From: Oscillospiraceae bacterium
GTDB lineage: Bacteria; Bacillota_A; Clostridia; Oscillospirales; Ruminococcaceae
Reading direction: 5' to 3'
NCBI GenBank assembly: GCA_004558145.1
Contig: SFDQ01000013.1
Span: 1-48,764, forward strand
Length of the DNA: 48,764 nt
The notes beneath the pieces are model-generated. The model made no database searches. It saw only the letters and a list, made by a program, of their open reading frames with translations, and was not told the DNA's origin. The position numbers and the translations under genes were made by a program. This document shows positions 24,756-31,340 of the stretch, piece after piece. How positions within the stretch are numbered: the stretch's first letter is position 1; each line of letters starts with the position of its first letter.

Positions 24756-25748
24756 TCAGTCGGCCCAGGTGTCCCGCTCAAGGCGCAGATAGGCCAGTTC
24801 CGCCTCGGTGAGGCGCAGGTTCAGCGTCTTGATGCAGTCGTCCAGCTCCCACAGGTTCTGGGGCCCGATCTGGGCCGCCAGCGGCAGGTCCTGGCTGAGC
24901 ACATAGGCCAGGGCGATGTTCACGCCGCTGCATCCGTGCACTTTGGCCAGCTCCAGCGCGCGCTCCCGGCGCTTGAAGTTCTCCTCGGTGAGGAAGGACT
25001 CCTTGGTCACCATGGGGGCCTTCTCCGGGTCGTAGGCGGGCAGCAGCGGGTCCACAAAGAAGCCCGCGCCCTGGGCCGCCCAGGCAAACAGGGCGATGTC
25101 GTGTTCCTTGTGCCAGCGGGCAAACTCATCGTCGGCGTACCAGGTGCCGGGCCAGCGGTTGTATTTGGCGTGCACCAGGCTGTAGGACGGGCTGGACACC
25201 GACGGCCCGCGGTAGTTCATCCGCTTGCAGTAGTCGATGGCCTCCTGCACCCGGCTGGGCTGCCAGCTGCTGATGCCGTAGGCCTTGAAGTAGCCCGCGA
25301 TGCGCAGCTCTTCCAGCTTGTCCATCAGGTCGGGCACCGGCACATGGGGGTCGTCCCGGTGGATCATGTAAAGGTCAAAGTAGTCCACGCCCACCCGGTC
25401 CAGGCTGTACATCAGGTCCTCCTGGATGAAGGTGGGGCTCACCCGCACGAACTCCTCGTGCAGCACGCCCTTGCGGTCGATCAGGCAGTTGCAGCACTTG
25501 TCGCTGATCATGATGTCCTCCCGCTTCACGCCGGAGGAGCGCAGCCAGCGGTCCAGGATCTCTTCGCTCTTGGCGATGCCGTTGCCCTTGCCGTAGTAGC
25601 GGCCGGTGTCGATCATGGTGCCGCCCCGCTCCACATACAGGTCCATCATCTTGTGGGCTTCGGCCTCCGCGTCCAGGCTGAACCAGGCGGTGCCGAAAAT
25701 AAGCCGGGGCACGGGCTTGTCCAGCCCGCGGACATTGATATATTCCAT
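24756..25748 (-). CDS. Aldo/keto reductase
   Basis: A 330-residue (beta/alpha)8 NAD(P)H-dependent reductase. The catalytic tetrad can be placed: Asp in MIDTGRYYG, Tyr in the same motif, Lys in IMISDKCC and His in YMIHRDD. The segment YLRLERDT is in the C-terminal helix, and the LAAQIGPQNLWEL region corresponds to the cofactor pyrophosphate-binding loop of the YajO/Tas-like family. It is the first gene of the operon and lies divergent from the LacI regulator. A Cys-rich patch (KCCNC) after the catalytic Lys is unusual. It would interconvert a carbonyl and an alcohol, plausibly the first step for the compound imported by its two transporter neighbours. Confidence 0.85.
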   Translation of the reverse strand: MEYINVRGLDKPVPRLIFGTAWFSLDAEAEAHKMMDLYVERGGTMIDTGRYYGKGNGIAKSEEILDRWLRSSGVKREDIMISDKCCNCLIDRKGVLHEEFVRVSPTFIQEDLMYSLDRVGVDYFDLYMIHRDDPHVPVPDLMDKLEELRIAGYFKAYGISSWQPSRVQEAIDYCKRMNYRGPSVSSPSYSLVHAKYNRWPGTWYADDEFARWHKEHDIALFAWAAQGAGFFVDPLLPAYDPEKAPMVTKESFLTEENFKRRERALELAKVHGCSGVNIALAYVLSQDLPLAAQIGPQNLWELDDCIKTLNLRLTEAELAYLRLERDTWAD

Positions 25749-25823
25749 CGCTGCATGTCTCCTTTGCTTGTTTGATGTATGCTGCCGCGGGCTGCGCGCA
25801 CCGCCCCGGTCCGTTCGTTTTGG

Positions 25824-25852
25824 ATTTTAGCATCGGAGATTGACAAAAACAA
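25824..25852 (-). promoter_or_regulatory. Promoter of the aldo/keto reductase operon
   Basis: On the minus strand, TTGTTT (25847-25852), 17-nt spacer, TAAAAT (25824-25829), 76 nt before the start codon. Confidence 0.5.
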
Positions 25853-25857
25853 GACGA

Positions 25858-26039
25858 TTTCAAATGTTTCAGAATGGGGGCAAAAGTTTGTTGAATATAT
25901 AACAATGTGCGCCGAAGAAATTGGCTCAAAGCCACAAAAAGCGCCGCGGATTTGGAATTTTTGAAATAAAGTCCGGAGAAAAGGGCCGGAATTCTGAAAA
26001 TGCCTGAAATTTCTGATTGAAATATTGACACAGATGAAA
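25858..26039. promoter_or_regulatory. AT-rich divergent control region with repeated TGAAA/TTTCA half-sites
   Basis: Between the reductase and lacI genes (333 nt) the DNA turns AT-rich. TGAAA or its complement occurs at least seven times (near 25858, 25865, 25964, 25995, 26005, 26018 and 26034), including an almost perfect palindrome centred in GAAATTTC (26006-26013) just upstream of the lacI -35. These are candidate operators of the LacI-family regulator or a second regulator. The central CG typical of LacI-family sites is missing, so the assignment is tentative. Confidence 0.35.
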
Positions 26040-26054
26040 CCGAAATGCTATTGT
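26025..26054 (+). promoter_or_regulatory. Promoter of the lacI-family gene
   Basis: A perfect TTGACA (26025-26030), 18-nt spacer and TATTGT (26049-26054), 28 nt before the ATG. Confidence 0.65.
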
Positions 26055-26081
26055 AAAGAAACAGAACAGGAGGGAAACGCC

Positions 26082-27071
26082 ATGGCAGTGACCCAAAAAG
26101 AGATCGCCCGGCGGGCAGGGGTGTCCTGCGCGACGGTGTCGCGGGTGATACGGGACCCGTCGCTGGTGCGCCGCCAGCTGGCCCAGCAGGTGTGGACGGC
26201 CATGCGGGAGCTGGGGGTGGAACCCCGGGACGGCGAACTTGCCGAGCACAAGCGCAACGACCTGCTGGTGGTGGTGAATGACTTCACCTACTCCCTCTAC
26301 GGCGGGTTCATCGCGGGCATCGCCCGCACCGCCGCCGAAAAGGGGCTGAATCTGGTGCTGTGCAACAGCGGGGGCGATCTGTCGGTGGAGCGGGCCTCGG
26401 TGAACAACGCTTGCCGCAGCGGCTATGCGGGGGTGATCTTCGTCACCGCCGAGGACACCACCGAATACCGGGAGATGGTGGCGGGCATCACCATCCCGGT
26501 GGTGTTTTTGAACCGCAAGATCGAAGGGCTGGACTACGACTCGGTGCTGCTGGCCCATTTTGAAACGGCGCGGGTGGCGGTGCGCCACCTGCTGGAACAG
26601 GGCCACCGGCGCATCGCCATGCTCTCCACCGACACCGACTCCACCAACACCCGGGCGGAGCAGGCGGGCTTTGTGGACGCGCTGCTGCAGGGAGGCGTGC
26701 CCTATCCCCAGGCCCAGGCCAGCATCTTCTATTACCCCAACACCTACCGGGGCGGCTACGACTTCGTGCGCCGCTTCGAGCAGGAAAAGCTGGACTACAC
26801 CGCCCTCTACGTCATCAGCAGCGAGCAGACGGTGGGCCTGGTGCTGGGGCAGATGCAGCGGCCGGACAGCGCCTTTTCCCGGGTGAAGATCCTGGCGCTG
26901 AACCGCAGCCCGGTGCTGGTGCGCCCGCTGCCCGGCCTCACCACCATGGAGCAGCCGGTGCAGGAGATGGGCCGCAAGGCGGTGGAGGTGCTGCTGGAAC
27001 GTGCCGCCGCCCCCCAGCGGGAGCGGATGAACGTGCAGTACAACGCCCTCCTCGACCCCGGCGCGTTTTGA
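26082..27071 (+). CDS. LacI-family transcriptional regulator
   Basis: A 329-residue regulator with an N-terminal HTH (VTQKEIARRAGVSCATVSRVI, the LacI signature), a hinge, and a periplasmic-binding-like effector domain (VFLNRKIEGLDYDSV, LLEQGHRRIAML, LYVISSEQTVGLVL). It ends with the usual TMEQPVQEMGRKAVEVLL dimer segment. The effector is probably a sugar or sugar acid handled by the divergent reductase-MFS-GntP operon. The linker between HTH and core (PRDGELAEHKRND) is somewhat atypical. The ATG at 26082 follows AGGAGGG; the longer frame from 26025 crosses the promoter and is rejected. Confidence 0.9.
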   Translation: MAVTQKEIARRAGVSCATVSRVIRDPSLVRRQLAQQVWTAMRELGVEPRDGELAEHKRNDLLVVVNDFTYSLYGGFIAGIARTAAEKGLNLVLCNSGGDLSVERASVNNACRSGYAGVIFVTAEDTTEYREMVAGITIPVVFLNRKIEGLDYDSVLLAHFETARVAVRHLLEQGHRRIAMLSTDTDSTNTRAEQAGFVDALLQGGVPYPQAQASIFYYPNTYRGGYDFVRRFEQEKLDYTALYVISSEQTVGLVLGQMQRPDSAFSRVKILALNRSPVLVRPLPGLTTMEQPVQEMGRKAVEVLLERAAAPQRERMNVQYNALLDPGAF

Positions 27072-27078
27072 AGAAAAA

Positions 27079-27111
27079 GCGGACCGTGCCCAGAAGGCAC
27101 GGTCCGCTTTT
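27079..27111. terminator. Bidirectional terminator after lacI
   Basis: Stem 27079-27090 with 27096-27107 (12 bp), 5-nt loop, A-run before and TTTT after. The convergent EEP gene ends at 27123. Confidence 0.8.
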
Positions 27112-27122
27112 GCTGTTTTTGC

Positions 27123-28232
27123 TCACGCCGCCAGGCGGAAGGTGAGGGCCACCGGATTGTGGTCGCTGAAGGCGAAGTCCGCGTCGATGTTCTCGGCGCT
27201 GGCGGCCACATTGTCCGACACGATGAAGCCGTCCACAACGGTGGTGTAGTTCACCCCCGGCTCGTAGGGGATGTCCGCCCCGCGGCAGGTGGCCACCTCG
27301 AAGCCGTTGTCCGCCGCCACGAAGGAGAAGTGCTCCGGCAGGTCCGCGTCGGAGAGGGTCTGCACCCAGCCGGGGAACTGCTGCTGGCTTTCGAAGGCGT
27401 GCTCGGTGCCGTAGAGGGCGTGGTTGAAGTCGCCCCCCACGATGACGTAGTTGCCCTTTTCATACTCCTCTTCCATCACGCTGCACAGCAGCTCCAGCTG
27501 CCGCGAGCGCACGGTGCCGCCCTCGTCGTAGGCGGACATGTGGCTGTGGATGAGGGCCAGCTGGCCCTCCGCGCCCTCCACCGGCAGGTAGAGCACGGTG
27601 AAGCAGCGGTCCAGGTCGGTGAATTTGATGAAGAAGCTCTCGTCCACCGGGTAGCTGCGGCGCACGCCGCCCTCGGCGGCGCAGCGGGTGAGGGTGAGCA
27701 GCCCGGCGTTCACCACGCCGTGGTGGTCGGTGAGGGGATAGGCAAGATAGCCGCTGTGGAAGTTCTGGCCCCAGATCCAGCCGTAATCGGAGAAGGCGTC
27801 CAGCGCCATCTGCCGCTGGTCCACAAAATGGCTGCGGTGAGAGTCGTAGTCCACCTCCTGCAACAGCAGCAGGTCGGCGTCCAGCGCTTCCAGTGCGTCC
27901 AGCGCGGCGGTGGTGTTGGTCAGCACGTCCTCCTCGCTGCGGGCCTTGCCGTAAAGGCCCTGGGTGGGGGTGCCGTCCTCCATCACGCCGGTGTCCATGA
28001 AGAAGGAGTAGTCCGGCCCATAGGCCCCGAAGCCCAGGTTGCAGGTGACGGCGGTGTACTCCCCGCCCGCCGCCAGCGTCTCGGCGGGGGCGCTGGCCAC
28101 CTCCAGGGCGAGGTTATCCTCAATGCGGTAATACTGAAATTGCAGATAGCCCACATACCCGGCGAAGAGCAGCACCAGCGCGCCCAAAACAACAGCCAGC
28201 GCCAGGGCGGCGCGGCGAAGGACCTTTTTCAT
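27123..28232 (-). CDS. Membrane-anchored endonuclease/exonuclease/phosphatase-family hydrolase
   Basis: A 369-residue protein with an N-terminal membrane anchor (about residues 8-28, after MKKVLRR) and an extracytoplasmic EEP domain. Metal-binding Glu in LLLLQEVDYDS, IVGGDFNHALYG and the C-terminal FSDHNPVALTF (catalytic Asp-His) are all present. EEP-fold enzymes cleave phosphodiesters or phosphomonoesters in nucleic acids, sphingolipids or inositol phosphates; being outside the cell, a nucleotide or lipid substrate is plausible. The ATG at 28232 has AAAGAGG; the frame is open to 28322 but that part includes the leader hairpin. The 5' leader carries a terminator-like hairpin (28252-28292), suggesting control by attenuation. 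Confidence 0.85.
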   Translation of the reverse strand: MKKVLRRAALALAVVLGALVLLFAGYVGYLQFQYYRIEDNLALEVASAPAETLAAGGEYTAVTCNLGFGAYGPDYSFFMDTGVMEDGTPTQGLYGKARSEEDVLTNTTAALDALEALDADLLLLQEVDYDSHRSHFVDQRQMALDAFSDYGWIWGQNFHSGYLAYPLTDHHGVVNAGLLTLTRCAAEGGVRRSYPVDESFFIKFTDLDRCFTVLYLPVEGAEGQLALIHSHMSAYDEGGTVRSRQLELLCSVMEEEYEKGNYVIVGGDFNHALYGTEHAFESQQQFPGWVQTLSDADLPEHFSFVAADNGFEVATCRGADIPYEPGVNYTTVVDGFIVSDNVAASAENIDADFAFSDHNPVALTFRLAA

Positions 28233-28251
28233 CTTGACCTCTTTCCCGACG

Positions 28252-28292
28252 AAAAAAGAGCAGCACAAAACAGGGTCTGTTTCGTGCTGCTC
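28252..28292 (-). promoter_or_regulatory. Terminator-like hairpin in the EEP gene leader
   Basis: Read on the minus strand, a 15-bp stem (28278-28292 with 28258-28272, one mismatch), 5-nt loop and six T (28257-28252) sit about 20 nt upstream of the EEP start codon. No gene lies upstream on this strand: the next gene, marR, diverges. A terminator in a leader rather than after a gene suggests transcription attenuation. I see no recognisable riboswitch aptamer. Confidence 0.55.
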
Positions 28293-28424
28293 TCCGTCGC
28301 TTGAACACTGTTTTCTAATCATACACGAAAAGGGCGGCGGGGGCTATCCGCAAAAGCGATGAAGTTTTTGGCCCGGCCATGGGCGGGGTGCACAAGGGCG
28401 GGCAACTTTTGCACAAAATCCCCC

Positions 28425-28488
28425 TTGCGTTTTGTGGCAAAAGGACTATACTGTTAAAAGTAAGCATGCTTATTATAAGGAGGCTTAT
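28425..28488 (+). promoter_or_regulatory. marR promoter with two tandem inverted-repeat operators
   Basis: TTGCGT (28425-28430), 16-nt spacer, TATACT (28447-28452). Downstream lie two dyads: the perfect palindrome TAAGCATGCTTA (28461-28472), and ATAAG-GAGG-CTTAT (28475-28488), which includes the ribosome site of marR. Both share TAAG/CTTA half-sites and are most simply autoregulatory MarR operators; binding at the second would also cover the Shine-Dalgarno DNA. Confidence 0.6.
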
Positions 28489-28493
28489 TAAAA

Positions 28494-28928
28494 ATGGAGA
28501 GCCTGCATTATCTCTTGATGCGCTGCCACGCGGGGATGTCCCGCCGGGTGATGGCCCGGGCGGCGGGGCTGGGCCTGAGCGCCGGCCAGCCCAAAGTGCT
28601 GGATTTTCTGCGAACGGCGGGGGCGGCGGACCAAAAGACCATCGCCGCCAACTGCCTCATCGAGCCGGCCACGGTGGGAGGCATCCTGCTGCGGATGGAA
28701 AAGGCGGGCCTTGTCTGCCGCCAGCGGCGGCCGGAGGACCGGCGGGCGGTGGAGGTGTGCCTCACCGACGCGGGGCGGCAGGCGGCGCGTGCCATGGAGG
28801 CGGCTTTCCGGGAGGCGGAGGCCCCGGCGGCGGCCGCGCTGACGGCGGGGGAGATGGAGACGCTGACGGCGCTGCTGGAAAAGGTGAGCGCCGCGCTGGA
28901 GCAGGCGCAAACGGGGGAGAGAGAATGA
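28494..28928 (+). CDS. MarR-family transcriptional regulator
   Basis: A 144-residue winged-helix repressor of usual MarR length. Helices around LGLSAGQPKVLDFL and QKTIAANCLIEPATVGGILLRMEKAGLV form the HTH, followed by the wing R(Q)RRPEDRRAVEVCLTDAGR with the conserved D-x-R. It probably represses its own operon through the two dyads directly upstream and responds to a small lipophilic or phenolic ligand. The stop overlaps the next ATG by 4 nt (ATGA), so the downstream YczE-like membrane protein is its co-expressed and likely regulated partner. Confidence 0.9.
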   Translation: MESLHYLLMRCHAGMSRRVMARAAGLGLSAGQPKVLDFLRTAGAADQKTIAANCLIEPATVGGILLRMEKAGLVCRQRRPEDRRAVEVCLTDAGRQAARAMEAAFREAEAPAAAALTAGEMETLTALLEKVSAALEQAQTGERE

Positions 28929-29575
28929 ACGAAACGGAAAACAAACATCTGGCGGCGCGGTGCGTCATGCTGGCGGCGGGGCTGGCCATCATGGCCTTCG
29001 GGGTGGCCTTTTCCATCAAGGCCAGCCTGGGCACCTCGCCCATCTCCAGCGTGCCCTACGCCACCGCCTGCGTGTCGGGGCTGTCGGTGGGCACCACCAC
29101 CATCATCATGAACTGCATCTTCGTGGCGATGCAGATGCTCATCCTGCGCCGCCGCTACCAGTGGTTCCAGCTGCTTCAGATCCCGGCGGCGGTGGTCTTC
29201 GGCACGATGATCGACCTGGGCACCCTGGCGCTGACACCACTGCCCGCCGGGGGCTATGCCCTGCAATGGCTGCTGTGCGCCGTGGGCATCCTGCTGGTGG
29301 CGCTGGGGGTCAGCGTGGAGGTGGCGGCCGGGCTGGTCACCACCGCCGGCGAGGGGGTGGTGCTGGCCATCTGCCAGGTGCTGCCGGTGCGCTTTGGCAG
29401 CATGAAAGTCATTTTTGACGTGACGCTGGTGTGCCTGTCGGTGACCATCGGCCTTGTGTTCCTGGGCCGGGTGGAGGGCGTGCGGGAAGGCACCGTGGCC
29501 GCCGCCCTGCTGGTGGGGCTGCTCACCCGGCGGTTCCAAAAGCCGGTGGAGGCGCTGCGCCGCTGCCTTGCGTGA
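28925..29575 (+). CDS. YczE/YyaS-like integral membrane protein (DUF6198-type)
   Basis: A 216-residue membrane protein with about five hydrophobic segments. FGVAFSIKASLGTSPISSVPYA near the N-terminus is typical of the YczE/YyaS/YitT-like group, as are the GTMIDLG and VAAGLVTTAGEGVV motifs, which mirror that first segment. The biochemical function of the family is not established; members are often linked to MarR or other drug-responsive regulators and proposed to be transport-related. Translation is coupled to marR by ATGA. A strong bidirectional terminator follows. Confidence 0.75.
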   Translation: MNETENKHLAARCVMLAAGLAIMAFGVAFSIKASLGTSPISSVPYATACVSGLSVGTTTIIMNCIFVAMQMLILRRRYQWFQLLQIPAAVVFGTMIDLGTLALTPLPAGGYALQWLLCAVGILLVALGVSVEVAAGLVTTAGEGVVLAICQVLPVRFGSMKVIFDVTLVCLSVTIGLVFLGRVEGVREGTVAAALLVGLLTRRFQKPVEALRRCLA

Positions 29576-29583
29576 ACAAAAAA

Positions 29584-29616
29584 GGAGCGTTCCCCGCAAA
29601 GGGAACGCTCCTTTTT
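29584..29616. terminator. Bidirectional terminator between yczE-like and phosphatase genes
   Basis: Stem 29584-29594 with 29601-29611, 6-nt loop, A-run before and TTTTT after. Confidence 0.8.
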
Positions 29617-29624
29617 CGGTTTTG

Positions 29625-30350
29625 TCAGTGCCGCTGGTCGGTGAGGGAGTACATCTCGCAGAACCGGGCGGAAAAGCTGGGCTCGCGCCCGCCGGCGTAA
29701 AGGTGGGAGGTGTCGCCGAAGGCCCCCAGCCGGAAGTAGGCTTCGCCCTCCCGGCGCTCTTCGGTGACGAGGGTGGTCACCGAGGAGGGCGCGGCGCAAA
29801 AGCCGTGCCACAGCACCATGGGCGAGAGGTTGAGCATCCGGCTCAGCAGCACGCACTCCACCCCGAAGTGACAGAACAGCACCACCGTGTCGGTGTTGGG
29901 GCGCTCGGCCCGGTAGATTTCCCCCTCCCGGCGGTAGCCGTGAGCCGCCAGCAGCTCGTCCAGAGAGCTTGTCACCCAATGATACTGCTCCGCCACGCCC
30001 GCCTCTGCCATGGGGCCGGCCTCCAGCCAGGCGGCGCGGTCAAAAAAGCGGGGCTCGGCGGTCCAGTCGGCGGGCAGCCAGTCCCAGGGGATGGACTGCC
30101 CTTCCGCGCCGGGCTTGTGGATGGGGGCGTCAAACTCCCGCAGCCAGGGGCACTCGGTGGCGGTGCGGCCCATCGCCTTCAGGGTGAGGCTGGCGGTGTC
30201 CTTCGCGCGGCCCAGGGGCGAGACGTAGAACGCCGCCACCTCCAGCCGGCTCAGCCGCCGGGCCAGCAGGGCGGCCTCCTCCCAGCCGGTGGGGGTGAGG
30301 GAGTCGATGGAGTAGTCCGGGTCGGCGTGGCGCACGATGAGCAGTTTCAT
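29625..30350 (-). CDS. Histidine phosphatase family protein
   Basis: A 241-residue member of the phosphoglycerate-mutase-like histidine phosphatases. The N-terminal LLIVRHADPDY replaces the classical RHG by RHA, with His still available as the phospho-acceptor. Later motifs are YVSPLGRAKDTASL (second Arg) and VVLFCHFGVECVLLS (second His). The protein is otherwise of the broad-specificity branch; the substrate is unknown. The ATG at 30350 follows GGAGGG; the longer frame overlaps the GtrA gene and is rejected. It is 13 nt downstream of the GtrA gene, so the two form an operon. Confidence 0.85.
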   Translation of the reverse strand: MKLLIVRHADPDYSIDSLTPTGWEEAALLARRLSRLEVAAFYVSPLGRAKDTASLTLKAMGRTATECPWLREFDAPIHKPGAEGQSIPWDWLPADWTAEPRFFDRAAWLEAGPMAEAGVAEQYHWVTSSLDELLAAHGYRREGEIYRAERPNTDTVVLFCHFGVECVLLSRMLNLSPMVLWHGFCAAPSSVTTLVTEERREGEAYFRLGAFGDTSHLYAGGREPSFSARFCEMYSLTDQRH

Positions 30351-30363
30351 AAGATCCCTCCGT

Positions 30364-30783
30364 TCAGTAGACAAAGGCTTTTTGCAGCAGGTAGTTGACG
30401 AAAAAGAGCAGCACGTCCGCGCCCATTTTTGCGCCCAGCCGGGGCAGGGCGGGTACAAGGGCCGCGGCGGCGGTCACCAGCAGGGCGCTGCACAGCGTCT
30501 TGCCCACGGTGATGAGGGCGTAGAGGCCGGTGGCCCGCCCGCGGGCGGCGTGGCTGTGGAACACCAGGACGTAGTTGATGACGTGGTTCACCAGGGCGGA
30601 GGCCGCCCGGGCGATGCAGGTGGCGGCAACGATGGCCGCGGCCTCGCCCGCCGCGTCCTCCAGCAGGCGGCAGAGCAGTTCGAAGGCGGCCAGGTCCACC
30701 CCGGCGGAAAACAGCGACGAGAGCGCGAACCGGGCGAAACGCCCGCCCGCGGGCAGCCTTTGGGCGGCTGCGGAGATGTGCAT
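30364..30783 (-). CDS. GtrA-like membrane protein
   Basis: A 139-residue protein with four hydrophobic helices and the GtrA signatures: GRFARFALSSLFSAGVDLAAFELL at the N-terminus, RAASALVNHVINYVLVF in the middle, and a last helix ending LLFFVNYLLQKAFVY. GtrA proteins are thought to flip or present polyprenyl-phosphate-linked sugars for cell-surface glycan modification. The ATG at 30783 follows AAAGGAG; the frame is open 60 nt further but without a ribosome site. It heads a two-gene operon with the phosphatase. Its mRNA would begin inside a short hairpin (30809-30816 with 30830-30837), possibly a 5' stabiliser. Confidence 0.8.
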   Translation of the reverse strand: MHISAAAQRLPAGGRFARFALSSLFSAGVDLAAFELLCRLLEDAAGEAAAIVAATCIARAASALVNHVINYVLVFHSHAARGRATGLYALITVGKTLCSALLVTAAAALVPALPRLGAKMGADVLLFFVNYLLQKAFVY

Positions 30784-30841
30784 CAAAAGGACTCCTTTCC
30801 AAACACAGGAAGGCCGGCCCGCAAGGGGACGGCCTTCTTTC

Positions 30842-30847
30842 ACTATA
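30842..30847 (-). promoter_or_regulatory. Probable -10 of the GtrA operon
   Basis: TATAGT on the minus strand, about 60 nt before the start codon; the -35 is weak (TTGCAT with 18-nt spacing). Confidence 0.4.
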
Positions 30848-30883
30848 CCACTTTGAAAATAAAAAATGCAAGGCGCGGGCCCC

Positions 30884-31270
30884 TCAGCGGATGGACCGCC
30901 CGATGCCCAGCGCCTGCCTCCAGGCCGGCGGCGGGCCGTCGTCGCCCCAGTATTCCTCCAGCGCGGCGATGCGTCCCTCCTCCACCCGGAAAAAGGAGGT
31001 CACATGGAAGGAGACGGTGCGCCCGGCGTCGAACACCCGCACCACCGTGATGAGCAGCGGCCCCATGGCCTCCACCCGCTCCACTTCGCCCTCCCACGCG
31101 CCGGGGTACTCGCAGTTGGCGCGGATGAACTCTTCGGCGGTGAAGCGCTCGTTGGTGTTGGGCCAGAGCACCTGGGCCCCCGGCGCGAAGAACGCCGCCA
31201 TCTCGCCGGCCCGCTGGGCCAGCGCCGCCACCCAGTAGGCGGAAATATCCAGTTGGGTGCCGTCTTTCAT
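30884..31270 (-). CDS. NTF2/SnoaL-like fold protein
   Basis: A 128-residue protein with the cone-shaped NTF2-like pattern: an N-terminal helix pair (YWVAALAQRAGEMAAFFAPGAQVLWPNTNERFTAEEFIRAN is the helix/loop part), then the curved sheet in EVERVEAMGPLLITVVRVFDAGRTVSFHVTSFFRVEEGRIAALEEYWGD. The ending G(K/R)I-x-x-x-EEYW is characteristic of the SnoaL/ketosteroid-isomerase-like family. Members are small enzymes or binding proteins; the pocket residues do not reveal a substrate. The ATG at 31270 follows GAGGAGG. It lies 70 nt after the MATE gene, with a palindromic promoter-like element between. Confidence 0.75.
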   Translation of the reverse strand: MKDGTQLDISAYWVAALAQRAGEMAAFFAPGAQVLWPNTNERFTAEEFIRANCEYPGAWEGEVERVEAMGPLLITVVRVFDAGRTVSFHVTSFFRVEEGRIAALEEYWGDDGPPPAWRQALGIGRSIR

Positions 31271-31295
31271 AAAAAGCCTCCTCGGACGAATGGAT

Positions 31296-31317
31296 CCTGC
31301 CTTTATCATAAGGCAGG
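31296..31317 (-). promoter_or_regulatory. Palindrome over a -10-like element upstream of the NTF2-like gene
   Basis: CCTGCCTT (31296-31303) and AAGGCAGG (31310-31317) flank six bases. On the minus strand a -10-like TATGAT (31305-31310) falls in the centre. Either an operator over a promoter, or a weak terminator after the MATE gene (no T-run follows). Confidence 0.4.
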
Positions 31318-31340
31318 CAGGGGAAAAAATCCAGAGCGGT

